NCBI GenBank assembly: GCA_020635535.1
Contig: JACJZP010000023.1
Span: 1 to 49,075, forward strand
DNA: 49,075 nt
From: Flavobacteriales bacterium
Lineage (GTDB): Bacteria > Bacteroidota > Bacteroidia > UBA10329
Reading direction: 5' to 3'
Shown here: in pieces, positions 34,809 through 43,571 of the stretch
How positions within the stretch are numbered: the first letter of the stretch is position 1
Layout: every line of letters begins with the position of its first letter
Position numbers and translations under genes: made by a program
The notes under the pieces: model-generated
Databases searched by the model: none
What the model saw: the letters and a program-made list of their open reading frames with translations, nothing else
Told to the model about the DNA's origin: nothing

Positions 34809-34860
34809 AGCGCGGCTTTCGTTGATTTTTTAGTTCAATACCCCATTATTTAAGGGTCGG

Positions 34861-34890
34861 CAAAGGTAGACAATTGTTTCCGAAAAACAA
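34861..34890 (-). promoter_or_regulatory. Consensus Bacteroidota promoter of the str-S10-spc-alpha run
   Basis: On the minus strand, TTG (34890-34888), a 19-base spacer, then TACCTTTG (34868-34861) fit TTG-N19-TAnnTTTG with no mismatch. Transcription should start about 34854, giving a leader of roughly 45 bases before rpsL. It is the clearest promoter in the window. Confidence 0.78.
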
Positions 34891-34954
34891 CACGGTTTAG
34901 ACGAATCGACAAATCTTTTTTTTACCAACAGATTTTCTCCTGCTGTTGAAAACG

Positions 34955-34978
34955 AAAAAAGCCCCTAAAAAAGGGGCT
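34955..34978 (-). terminator. Terminator of the large surface-protein gene
   Basis: On the minus strand AGCCCC and GGGGCT form a six-bp stem around TTTTTTA and are followed by TTTTTT. It starts about 22 bases beyond the stop at 35001 and keeps transcription away from the rpsL promoter region. Confidence 0.8.
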
Positions 34979-35000
34979 ATTCCGATTAAGACTTGAGTGA

Positions 35001-38000
35001 TTACTTGATCAACGTAACGTCACCTTTGATTTCGTAATCCTTAACTGAATCTCCATCCACCCCTTTGGCGGTTATTACAAAATAATAGGTGCCGGCATTG
35101 AGGTTCAAACCGCTGGTTGAACGACCTTCCCAACCCCCAAGTGGCTGAGTCCATTCATAGACCTTCTCTCCCCAACGGTTGTATATCTCTCCCTTAAAAT
35201 CGTAGATGTTACGAATCTTGAACGGGAAGAAATCGTTGGCAATCGGATCTATAGGGAACATGTCATTGAATCCATCGCCATTCGGTGTTATCACGTTCGG
35301 AACCAACAACTCTGATGTAGGAATGATGAACATACCACCCTCAAGGGTCAGCGTGTCAGAACAGCCTGTAACATCATTGTAGGCAATCAACGTCACATCG
35401 AAACTTCCCGAATCTGCATACAGATATTGGAATGCCGTTGTATCAAAAGTTGTGATCGTGTTACCATCACCGAATATCCACTCAAAGGCCGTTCCACCAA
35501 CCGACAGGTTGGTAACCGTGACATCAAGCGGCTGTAGGCCGCTATCCGGACTAAGGGTGAAATCGGCAATCAGAACATTCAATGGCGGATCAATAACTGC
35601 CATATCTGTAGCAACACAACCATTGGCATCTGTAACAGTTACCATATACTGTCCAGCATCAAGACCAATTGCGGTACTTCCAGTTTGATTATCAGAATCA
35701 TTCCATGAATAACCATAGGGCGCTATTCCGCCTGTTACTTGAGTTTCAGCAATACCATCTGCCGTGTAATCACAAGTAATTGGAGTAGTTGAAGTGACCT
35801 GTACTATTAATGTATCTGGCTCATCAATGACCACATTGAGCCACTGGGCCGAACAACCATTGGCATCCGTTACAACCACGTTATACGTTCCTGGAGGCAA
35901 ACCACCCGCTAATGCCGTTGATTGGTTCGTTGGGTCGTTCCATAGGTAAGAATATGGAGGTGTTCCACCAGTAGGACTGATCTCGGCTTGACCATCATCG
36001 AAACCGAAACATGAAACATCCTCATGTCCGATCAATTGGAGAACAATGGCTGTAGGTTCTGGAACAAGAATATTCTGCAACTCAGCTTCGCAACCGTTGT
36101 TATCAGTAACCGTAACCGAGTAGGAACCTGCAGTAATACCTGTCAACGGATTCCCAGCAACAGACCCCGGATTCCACTCGAATGTATAGCCAGGAGTACC
36201 ACCAGAAGGCGTACATAATATCTGTGCATCTGAACTACCATTACATGAAGCACTATCAATAGTCACCGCAATGGATATGGCAGACGGTTGGGTTATCTCT
36301 ACGGATGCAGTAGCTGTACATTGATTCGTATCGGTAACGATGACATTATAAGTTCCTATTGCAAGCCCAGTAGCACTGGAAGATGTCTGAAGATTCGGGT
36401 CGTCCCACTGAAAACTATATGGCGTTGTTCCACCAAGAGCTGTGGCCAACGCAACTCCATCGCTACCTCCATTACAAGCAACCTGCTGATTCTGCACAGC
36501 AATAACACTTAACGGAGCAGGTTCAGTTATTACCACTGTTAGTGTGGTATCGCAAGTTTGAGAAGAGGCCACCGTGACCGAGTATGAACCTGCGGGAAGG
36601 TTTGTTGCAGTTGCGGTAGCTTGAACTGGAACTGTATTCCAAGAATAGGTTAAATTATTACCACTGGCAGTTACCGTTGCCTGACCATTACTTTGACCAT
36701 TGCACAGTACATTCTGATCAACGGTTACTGAGGCTAAAAACGGCTGAGGCTGTCCCAATATGGCAGTATCTGTAGCAACACAACCGTTAAAATCCGTAAT
36801 CTCTACCACGTAGGTGCCAGCGGCTAAATTCGTGGCTGTTTCAGTTATCTGGTTTCCTGGATCATTCCAAGCATAAGAATAAGGTTCTGTACCGCCCATT
36901 CCCATTACAGAAGCCTCACCAGTTGCGGCTCCAAAGCAGTCAGCTGCAATTGTTCCGAATACTTGAGCTGTGAGCGTATCTGGTTGAAATACATCAATTG
37001 TTTCAACCACCTCGCAACCAAAAGAATCAACAACTGTAACTGTATAGGTTCCTGCTTCCAGACCAGTAGCAGAGGTACCACTACCGCCATACGGAAACCA
37101 CGAATAAGTGAACGGAGCAGTACCACCAGAAATACTGATTGATGCAGAGCCGTTTGCAAGACCGTAGCAAGAAACACTATCTGAGACACTTGTAATGGTC
37201 GGTGGCTGAATAACTCCAATGTCGCCAAGATTGTAAGTACCTACAGCAGCGGCTCCACCGAAACCATTTCCACCATCAAGTATGACGCTTGCACTGATCG
37301 TGTTTGATTGACAAGGGTTTTGGAATACCTTGATTCTTCCACCGGATCCACCTCCACCAAGATTTCCGGGAGAGCCCGCATTTGCTGACCCACTGTTACT
37401 ACCACAAAAGAAATCACTGTAGGTACAACCTGCCGTTCCAGCACCTCCAGCGCCAGCAACACCACCATTTCCGCCAATAACCCTGAGAGTACCACTGAGA
37501 TCCAGCTGTCCATAGGCCTGAAGCAAAATACCTCCACCAGAGCCACCGCCAGAGCCACCGCCACCACCAGCACCTGATGAGAACGTTCTTTCAGGACAAT
37601 CATTACATGCATCTGAACAGCAGTCTGTTGTTGTGCCGCCTGCACCTCCTGTGCCACCAGTGCCGCCAGCAGACCCATTGGCAGAAATTGTTCCGGCAAT
37701 TATCATATTGGAGCTAGCATATAAGGCTATAAGACCTCCACCGGAACCACCTGCAGAACCAGTAATACCGTTACCGGCACTCTTACCACCGCCACCGCCA
37801 CCGGCTCCACCAGAACCAAGGTCTATATCGGTTCCTGAAATGGTACCGTAGGTTGATCCAACAATACCTCCTGTACCACCATTTCCAGCCTGAGGGCTTG
37901 CACAGCCGGCTATGCTCATACCTGAGAAGTTTCCTGAATTGTAAGGTGCTCCGTTACCACCTGCACCACCTTGGTTGGCCACTCCGCCATAACTACCACC

Positions 38001-38528
38001 TCCAGCAGCACCTCCACCGCCTGCTCCAGCTACAAAACCGTACTCATCTCCAAAATTCTGGCATTCTTGCTTAGGCCCTATTCCAATTGAGCCAGGATTG
38101 CCAGGTGACCCTCCACCGGGACCTGAGCCAGTTGCACCTGCGCCACCGGCCTGAACATCGATCACCAAACAATTGTCCTTGTCAATACATCCTGTCAATG
38201 CTCCTGCATTGTTGCCACCAGTACCTCCAACACCACCATTACCACCCGGGAATCCTGCGCCATCTGCGATGATGGTGCCCAAAACCTCTATGTTCGTTGC
38301 GTTAACAACCAACTCTCCGCAACCTCCATTACTATATGGTGTTACCGAGCAGACGACACCCGCATTTACACGGAATAGACCAGAGACGTTATAAGTACCA
38401 GATAGCGATGTATTGGATGATATGATCAAATCTCCAGATATAGGAGTAGTACCACATTGCGCCCAAACATCTGTACCTGCGGTCGACAATAGTATGACCG
38501 AAATAATCAGCAGTAAAAATTTTCTCAT
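35001..38528 (-). CDS. Glycine-rich SprB-repeat surface protein with PKD and T9SS type B C-terminus
   Basis: A 1175-residue exported protein. Signal peptide MRKFLLLIISVILLSTAGTD ends near VWAQ. Residues ~90-420 are strongly glycine-rich low complexity (AGAGGGGAAGGGSYGGVANQ) with scattered cysteines. About seven SprB-type repeats of 75-80 residues follow (~445-1000), each with an N-terminal SCxG-like motif, a GGTxPYxYxW core, AGTYxVxVTDxNGC and a terminal P (examples GGTPPYSYLWNDPTNQ, GTYNVVVTDANGC). A PKD-like domain (FEWIFGDGNTITTFDTTAFQ) precedes the gliding-motility-associated C-terminal domain (VPNVITPNGDGFNDMFPID; IYNRWGEKVYEW). SprB-family proteins are surface adhesins in gliding and are exported by T9SS; adhesion here is inferred. 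A hairpin and a -7 box lie upstream, a terminator downstream, so it is monocistronic. Confidence 0.92.
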   Translation of the reverse strand: MRKFLLLIISVILLSTAGTDVWAQCGTTPISGDLIISSNTSLSGTYNVSGLFRVNAGVVCSVTPYSNGGCGELVVNATNIEVLGTIIADGAGFPGGNGGVGGTGGNNAGALTGCIDKDNCLVIDVQAGGAGATGSGPGGGSPGNPGSIGIGPKQECQNFGDEYGFVAGAGGGGAAGGGSYGGVANQGGAGGNGAPYNSGNFSGMSIAGCASPQAGNGGTGGIVGSTYGTISGTDIDLGSGGAGGGGGGKSAGNGITGSAGGSGGGLIALYASSNMIIAGTISANGSAGGTGGTGGAGGTTTDCCSDACNDCPERTFSSGAGGGGGSGGGSGGGILLQAYGQLDLSGTLRVIGGNGGVAGAGGAGTAGCTYSDFFCGSNSGSANAGSPGNLGGGGSGGRIKVFQNPCQSNTISASVILDGGNGFGGAAAVGTYNLGDIGVIQPPTITSVSDSVSCYGLANGSASISISGGTAPFTYSWFPYGGSGTSATGLEAGTYTVTVVDSFGCEVVETIDVFQPDTLTAQVFGTIAADCFGAATGEASVMGMGGTEPYSYAWNDPGNQITETATNLAAGTYVVEITDFNGCVATDTAILGQPQPFLASVTVDQNVLCNGQSNGQATVTASGNNLTYSWNTVPVQATATATNLPAGSYSVTVASSQTCDTTLTVVITEPAPLSVIAVQNQQVACNGGSDGVALATALGGTTPYSFQWDDPNLQTSSSATGLAIGTYNVIVTDTNQCTATASVEITQPSAISIAVTIDSASCNGSSDAQILCTPSGGTPGYTFEWNPGSVAGNPLTGITAGSYSVTVTDNNGCEAELQNILVPEPTAIVLQLIGHEDVSCFGFDDGQAEISPTGGTPPYSYLWNDPTNQSTALAGGLPPGTYNVVVTDANGCSAQWLNVVIDEPDTLIVQVTSTTPITCDYTADGIAETQVTGGIAPYGYSWNDSDNQTGSTAIGLDAGQYMVTVTDANGCVATDMAVIDPPLNVLIADFTLSPDSGLQPLDVTVTNLSVGGTAFEWIFGDGNTITTFDTTAFQYLYADSGSFDVTLIAYNDVTGCSDTLTLEGGMFIIPTSELLVPNVITPNGDGFNDMFPIDPIANDFFPFKIRNIYDFKGEIYNRWGEKVYEWTQPLGGWEGRSTSGLNLNAGTYYFVITAKGVDGDSVKDYEIKGDVTLIK

Positions 38529-38540
38529 GCTATCAAATAA

Positions 38541-38559
38541 AACCCTGTTGAAAAGGGTT
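38541..38559 (-). promoter_or_regulatory. Hairpin in the leader of the surface-protein gene
   Basis: AACCCT at 38541-38546 pairs with AGGGTT at 38554-38559 around a seven-base loop, 12 bases upstream of the start codon. On the minus strand it has no T-run, so it is not an obvious terminator; a role in mRNA stability or translation is possible. Confidence 0.3.
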
Positions 38560-38572
38560 GTTACCCAAAGAG

Positions 38573-38580
38573 CAAATCTA
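38573..38580 (-). promoter_or_regulatory. Probable -7 box of the surface-protein gene
   Basis: TAGATTTG on the minus strand fits TAnnTTTG exactly, 44 bases before the start codon. No TTG is found at the expected -33 spacing. Confidence 0.42.
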
Positions 38581-38703
38581 TCATTTTTCGGATTACATTA
38601 TTGACCTACCGATACTTGACATCATCAATGGTGTTGATAAACCTTCAATATTCCAAATGTTTGAATCCTCAGTGGCTCTATCGATTTCTATTTTTACCCC
38701 GTG

Positions 38704-41043
38704 ATGGATTTTTTGAACGAGCTTAACGATGAACAGCGCAAGGCTGTTGAACAACTGAACGGACCAGTAATGATCATTGCTGGCGCTGGGTCTGGTAAAA
38801 CACGTGTTCTTACTTACCGAGTTGCTCACCTGATAAACTCTGAAATTGACCCATTCAATATTCTCGCCCTCACTTTTACAAACAAAGCAGCTCGGGAAAT
38901 GAGGTCGAGAATTGAGCAAATGGTGGGAACTGAAGCTAAGAACATATGGATGGGAACATTCCACTCCGTCTTTGCCAAAATCCTTCGGTTTGAGTGCGAG
39001 CGGCTGGGCTACCCGTCAAACTTTACCATTTACGACACTTCGGATTCGAAGAATCTTATTAAAGCCATTCTGAAGGAAGAACAGCTGGATGAGAAGACAT
39101 ACAAGCCAAGCTTAGTACTCAACCGGATTTCTGCAGCTAAAACCAATTTGATCTCTGCCAATGAGTACCTGAGTAATGATGAGCTGCTAACTGAGGACCG
39201 AATGAGTGCCAAACCTAAACTTGGCATCGTGTATCAGAAATACTCCGAACGCCTATTCCGATCCGGTGCAATGGATTTTGATGATCTTCTGTATTGGACA
39301 AATGTGTTGTTAAGGGATTTCCCGGATGTTCTTAACAAGTACCAGAACAGATTCAAGTATGTGATGGTGGATGAGTATCAGGACACCAACTACGCTCAGT
39401 ATCTAATTGTAAAGCGATTGGCCGCGAAATTCGAGAACATCTGCGTGGTCGGAGATGATGCGCAGTCCATCTATGCGTTCAGGGGTGCTAACATCCAGAA
39501 CATTCTGAATTTCCGAAAGGACTATCCGGATGTGAAGACCTTCAAATTGGAGCAGAATTATAGGTCCACCAAACATATTGTGGGAGCTGCAAACCATGTT
39601 ATTGAGAACAATCGCGACAGATTGAAAAAAACGGTTTGGACCAGTAACATGGATGGCGAGAAGATCAAGGTCATTCGGAATCTTACCGACAATGAAGAGG
39701 GAATGTCTGTAGCACGTTCCATTTTCGAGACCAAGATGAATGAACAGGCTTTAGACAAACAGTTTGCGGTGCTATACCGAACAAATGCCCAGTCGCGTGC
39801 CATTGAGGAAGCCTTGCGGAAAATGAACATACCGTATAGAATATATGGCGGGCAGAGCTTCTACCAACGAAAAGAGATCAAAGACCTAATTTCCTATTTC
39901 CGTGTTGTCATCAACCCGCAAGATGAAGAAGCGCTTAAACGCATCATTAATTATCCGGCCAGAGGTATTGGCAAAACAACAATCGACAAGCTCACTGTTC
40001 TATCAAACGACTGGAAGCAGGACATTTGGAGCATTCTTAGAAGCCCAGATCTGCTGAATGAACAATTCAATGCTGGAACTGCCAAGAAACTTGAGGTCTT
40101 TGTGAACCTCATTCGAAGCTTTCAGACCGAACTTAAGACAACCGATGCATACGAGCTTGGATCTAAGATCGCTTCTTCATCAGGTCTGATCGGAGAGTTG
40201 TACTCAGACCGCTCGCCTGAGGGTGTAAGTAGATATGAGAACATCCAAGAACTGCTTAATGGCCTTAAGGAATTCGTAGAAGAGAAGCCTGGCGAAGATG
40301 AAGTGGTCGATGAGAATGAGGTGAAAACCTTGGAAAAGTTCACAGAAGACATTGCATTGCTGACTGATGCAGACAAAGACACCGATCCTCAGAACAATGA
40401 CAAGGTTACCCTTATGACGGTGCATGCCTCTAAGGGATTGGAATTCCCCTATATATATATTGTAGGATTGGAAGAAAATCTCTTCCCATCTCAACTTTCA
40501 CTGAGTTCAAGGCCCGACCTGGAAGAAGAAAGAAGGCTATTTTATGTTGCCTTGACCAGGGCCGAGAAGCGGGTTAGCCTAAGTTATGCGGTAAGCCGGT
40601 TCAGATGGGGAAATATGGTTTACAGTGAACCCAGTAGGTTCATAGAGGAGATACCAGAGCAATTCCTTGACTTAATTCCCTCAAAACCAGCGCCTAACAA
40701 AATTTCTGTAACTTCGCAGGTCGAAAGTCGTAATGTTCCGGTTTTCAAAAGAAAATCAACAGGAGCTGGAAGTCAAAAAATGATCAAAGAAAGAAATCTT
40801 ACCAAGTACAATGATAGCCGTAAACCAGGTGTTCTTGACACAGGTTCGGGCAATAGTGAGCATGTGAGCCGCATTATTGTTGGCACCGAGGTGATTCACG
40901 ACAAATTCGGAAAGGGTGAGGTTGTAGCCATGGAAGGAGAACCACCTAACGTTAAGGCTACGGTGGCATTTCAAGGCGCTGGCAATAAGCAGCTTCTACT
41001 CAAATTCGCTAAACTCAGAATAGTAGGTAAGGCAAAGCAATAA
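38704..41043 (+). CDS. UvrD/PcrA-type superfamily 1 DNA helicase
   Basis: A 3'-5' DNA helicase of nucleotide excision repair and replication-conflict resolution, 779 residues. All SF1 motifs are visible: Q-motif LNDEQRKAV, Walker A AGAGSGKT (about 26-33), Ia LTFTNKAAREM, II VDEYQDTN, III VVGDDAQSIYAFRGA, IV LEQNYRST, V TLMTVHASKGLEF and VI RRLFYVALTRAEKR. The C-terminal Tudor-like segment (GTEVIHDKFGKGEVVAMEG) is typical of PcrA and binds RNA polymerase in studied examples. The ATG at 38704 is preferred to the GTG one codon earlier. UvrD and PcrA cannot be told apart by sequence reading alone. Confidence 0.95.
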   Translation: MDFLNELNDEQRKAVEQLNGPVMIIAGAGSGKTRVLTYRVAHLINSEIDPFNILALTFTNKAAREMRSRIEQMVGTEAKNIWMGTFHSVFAKILRFECERLGYPSNFTIYDTSDSKNLIKAILKEEQLDEKTYKPSLVLNRISAAKTNLISANEYLSNDELLTEDRMSAKPKLGIVYQKYSERLFRSGAMDFDDLLYWTNVLLRDFPDVLNKYQNRFKYVMVDEYQDTNYAQYLIVKRLAAKFENICVVGDDAQSIYAFRGANIQNILNFRKDYPDVKTFKLEQNYRSTKHIVGAANHVIENNRDRLKKTVWTSNMDGEKIKVIRNLTDNEEGMSVARSIFETKMNEQALDKQFAVLYRTNAQSRAIEEALRKMNIPYRIYGGQSFYQRKEIKDLISYFRVVINPQDEEALKRIINYPARGIGKTTIDKLTVLSNDWKQDIWSILRSPDLLNEQFNAGTAKKLEVFVNLIRSFQTELKTTDAYELGSKIASSSGLIGELYSDRSPEGVSRYENIQELLNGLKEFVEEKPGEDEVVDENEVKTLEKFTEDIALLTDADKDTDPQNNDKVTLMTVHASKGLEFPYIYIVGLEENLFPSQLSLSSRPDLEEERRLFYVALTRAEKRVSLSYAVSRFRWGNMVYSEPSRFIEEIPEQFLDLIPSKPAPNKISVTSQVESRNVPVFKRKSTGAGSQKMIKERNLTKYNDSRKPGVLDTGSGNSEHVSRIIVGTEVIHDKFGKGEVVAMEGEPPNVKATVAFQGAGNKQLLLKFAKLRIVGKAKQ

Positions 41044-41069
41044 GTTTTGCTATTCCTTTGTTGAATATA

Positions 41070-41087
41070 CTTGGGCGTTCGCTCAAG
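41070..41087. terminator. Hairpin between convergent helicase and TonB receptor genes
   Basis: CTTGGGC and GCTCAAG pair around GTTC (one G-T wobble). Neither strand has a proper T-run next to it, so it may be a weak bidirectional terminator or only a 3'-end stabilising hairpin. Confidence 0.35.
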
Positions 41088-41100
41088 CTCAGTTCTACTA

Positions 41101-43401
41101 CTATATTTTCAGCTTGTACTGAATGGTGAAATTCCTCGGTGGCTCCATAACACCTGGTCTTACAGAGTAAAACTCATTCAGGAAGTTCTTTACAATAAAA
41201 CCCACGGAGTGCTTTGATCCAATGTTTGCGAACAAGCGAGCATCCATTCTCCAAATGCCCTTATTGTGCAACTGGCGGTATTCAGAAAACCCAGGAAGAA
41301 GTGCCTCAAATTCGGCATCAATTCTATCCATATAACTGGTGTACTCTACCGTGTATCCTGCAGTGAACTTCCAAACATCAAATTCAATATCTGCCTTGAA
41401 TACATTTGCTATACGATACTTAAGAATACTAAGGTCGGAAAGTGAATCAGGATTGGAAATGCTTGTGAAGAGATTCTGCATGTAAATACCGAAATTCTCT
41501 TGGGTGGTATCGCTCTGGAGGTCGGCCGGATAATTGAAAGTGTAACCCATGTAAACCCGCACTGGAATCGGACCGATGTTACCATCTCCCTGAAGTCCCA
41601 CCTCAAAACCAGCTACTCTGGCTTTGCTCACATTTTGCGGTTTGAAGTAGATACCGCTCGTATCCACATTAAGCCCATACTCTATCATATCACGGTATTC
41701 AGACCAGAACAGCGCAAAGTCTGCATTGGCATGCCAATTTGAAATTCTGAACCCTTGCTTCAATCCTAATTCAGCAGACCAACCACGTTCTGCCTTCAGA
41801 TTCTCATTGGGTCGAATTTCAATTACACCTAAGCTTGCATTAACGTACTTCTCACCTATACTTGGAAACCGGAATGCCTGTCCGAATGAGGCTCTAAGAT
41901 TGGTTTTCTTCGCAAGTTTGGCATTAAGCCCCCCGCGTAATATCGGATTGGAGGTTTCTTTGCTTACTTCCGTAATTTCATTCCATTCATCTCGGATTCC
42001 GAAGAGCAACGTAAGCTTCTTATCCCAAAAACTCTTCTCAACCTGAGCAAATACCGCAGGGTTGTGTGTATAAATTGTTCCAGCTTCCGGATAAAGTGAA
42101 CTGGAAGACCAAACATGCTGATACTGAATACCGGCAATCAAATGGAAATTGTATTTGAACTCGTTTTGAAAGCGGTAATCGAGAAAAAGCACGTTAGATG
42201 CCGATGGATCTTCCCAACTTCCGTTTCTCCGTTCCACTCGGAAATAGCGCATTCTCACAGCATGCAGGCCAGCAACATCAGATGAATACATTGCCCACGG
42301 ATCAACATTTGCAAAAAGGTACTTGTCCGTTGAGCTTGTGCCATCTAAAGGCACATAAGCATTCTCGGCATTGTCTTTCCAAAGAATGAATCTGCCAGAT
42401 TGTTGGAATTGAACATTTCCGTTCAATCCATAGGAAAGACCTTTTATCTTTTTATCCTGATATCTCGTTTTAAGATTGACCCTTACAGCCTGACGGTGGC
42501 CACGCTGTAGATATGTCATGTCTGAACTGGCATGCCCACCAACAACCAGATCAAAGTTCTTCTTCACCTTTCTTCTGTGCGAGAAGAAAACACCGGTAAA
42601 TACGGGATTGTAGGTATCCTCCCACCATCTTGCCTCTTTCAGGCCTGGTGTTCCATAAAGACCGTGATAGATTCTGAATTCTGTTTCTGGCTTCTCCTTA
42701 GCCCATCCTGTTCTAACATGGATAACTCCATTCAAAGCCCCAGATCCGTAAAGAGAACTTGAAGACCCTTTTACCACCTCGATCTGTTCAGCGGTTTCCA
42801 TAGGTATGGCACTCCATTGAATGTCCTTCAAATCTCCAGTGAGTAACGGGACATCATCAATTACCAACTGCACCCGGCTACCAACACCATAACTGTAACC
42901 GCTACCTCCTCTAATAGAGACCTGACCATCTAAAATTGTTACTCCCGGTACTTTCTGAACTGCACCCTTGAGATCTGGTGTAGCAGTATTTTGAACAAGA
43001 TAATTCCTTACAACATCTACTGTCACCATCTCCTCTTCCAACTTCTTCTCAAACTGACTTCCGGTAACTACAACTAGGTCGAGGGTCTTGCTTTCGGTGG
43101 CCATCTTTGCATCGAATGTCAACGTTTCACCTTCAACTAAAGTGAACTTCTTCGTCAGATTCTGAAAACCAAGGAACTTAAAGGTCAAGGTGTGCTCTCC
43201 GACCGGCAATTTCAAGCTGTATTCACCATCAAGGTTGGTAGTGGTACCCACGTTATCCTGATTGAATATGTTAACGCCTACCAGAGTTTCGCCAGATTCC
43301 TTATCGCTAACCTTTCCCGTAATGGTCTGAGCGTTAGCAATCCTATTGCTAAACGTAACAGCGATCATCAACAATATTGTAAACAACCTCATACAGTTCA
43401 T
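41101..43401 (-). CDS. TonB-dependent outer-membrane receptor
   Basis: A 766-residue beta-barrel receptor. The signal peptide (MNCMRLFTILLMIAVTFSNR, cleavage near ANAQ) is followed by a carboxypeptidase-regulatory-like domain (TITGKVSDKESGETLVGVNI, residues ~27-110), then a plug domain (PGVTILDGQVSIRGGSGYSY; VVKGSSSSLYGSGALNGVIH) and a barrel ending FTIQYKLKI. Such receptors import iron chelates, vitamins or oligosaccharides using TonB energy. No SusD-like lipoprotein follows, so it is not a standard polysaccharide locus; substrate unknown. Met4 is an alternative start. Confidence 0.93.
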   Translation of the reverse strand: MNCMRLFTILLMIAVTFSNRIANAQTITGKVSDKESGETLVGVNIFNQDNVGTTTNLDGEYSLKLPVGEHTLTFKFLGFQNLTKKFTLVEGETLTFDAKMATESKTLDLVVVTGSQFEKKLEEEMVTVDVVRNYLVQNTATPDLKGAVQKVPGVTILDGQVSIRGGSGYSYGVGSRVQLVIDDVPLLTGDLKDIQWSAIPMETAEQIEVVKGSSSSLYGSGALNGVIHVRTGWAKEKPETEFRIYHGLYGTPGLKEARWWEDTYNPVFTGVFFSHRRKVKKNFDLVVGGHASSDMTYLQRGHRQAVRVNLKTRYQDKKIKGLSYGLNGNVQFQQSGRFILWKDNAENAYVPLDGTSSTDKYLFANVDPWAMYSSDVAGLHAVRMRYFRVERRNGSWEDPSASNVLFLDYRFQNEFKYNFHLIAGIQYQHVWSSSSLYPEAGTIYTHNPAVFAQVEKSFWDKKLTLLFGIRDEWNEITEVSKETSNPILRGGLNAKLAKKTNLRASFGQAFRFPSIGEKYVNASLGVIEIRPNENLKAERGWSAELGLKQGFRISNWHANADFALFWSEYRDMIEYGLNVDTSGIYFKPQNVSKARVAGFEVGLQGDGNIGPIPVRVYMGYTFNYPADLQSDTTQENFGIYMQNLFTSISNPDSLSDLSILKYRIANVFKADIEFDVWKFTAGYTVEYTSYMDRIDAEFEALLPGFSEYRQLHNKGIWRMDARLFANIGSKHSVGFIVKNFLNEFYSVRPGVMEPPRNFTIQYKLKI

Positions 43402-43459
43402 TTTGGCCGCAATTTAGGTATACCTCAAAGACCCGAAATTGACCGATTCGGTGTTTTTA

Positions 43460-43488
43460 TGAACGATCGATGTTAATTGAATCGTTCA
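43460..43488. promoter_or_regulatory. Inverted repeat between divergent TonB receptor and membrane-protein genes
   Basis: TGAACGAT at 43460-43467 and ATCGTTCA at 43481-43488 are exact reverse complements, 13 bases apart. The site lies 59 bases before the receptor start and upstream of the -7 box of the rightward gene. A dimeric-regulator operator is possible. Confidence 0.38.
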
Positions 43489-43523
43489 CAACAGAACCAA
43501 TAATGGCCGTATTAAAAAAAATG

Positions 43524-43531
43524 TAGCTTTG
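43524..43531 (+). promoter_or_regulatory. Probable -7 box for the membrane-protein/DUF3822/rsmD operon
   Basis: TAGCTTTG fits TAnnTTTG exactly, 40 bases before the ATG at 43572. No TTG at -33. Around the predicted start lies TTTGCA-GGCAT-TGCAAA (43528-43544), a six-base inverted repeat. Confidence 0.5.
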
Positions 43532-43571
43532 CAGGCATTGCAAAAAATGACCATCAGTTAGCACTATTTTC

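Noticed and set aside
35500..38300. Repetitive DNA that might suggest a CRISPR array
   Set aside because: The periodicity is that of protein repeats of 75-80 codons and glycine codons, without identical direct repeats and unique spacers.
36905..38394. Several open frames on both strands inside the glycine-rich and SprB gene (including proline-rich plus-strand ones)
   Set aside because: They are shadows of a low-complexity glycine/cysteine-rich coding region; the main frame has a signal peptide, repeats and a C-terminal domain.
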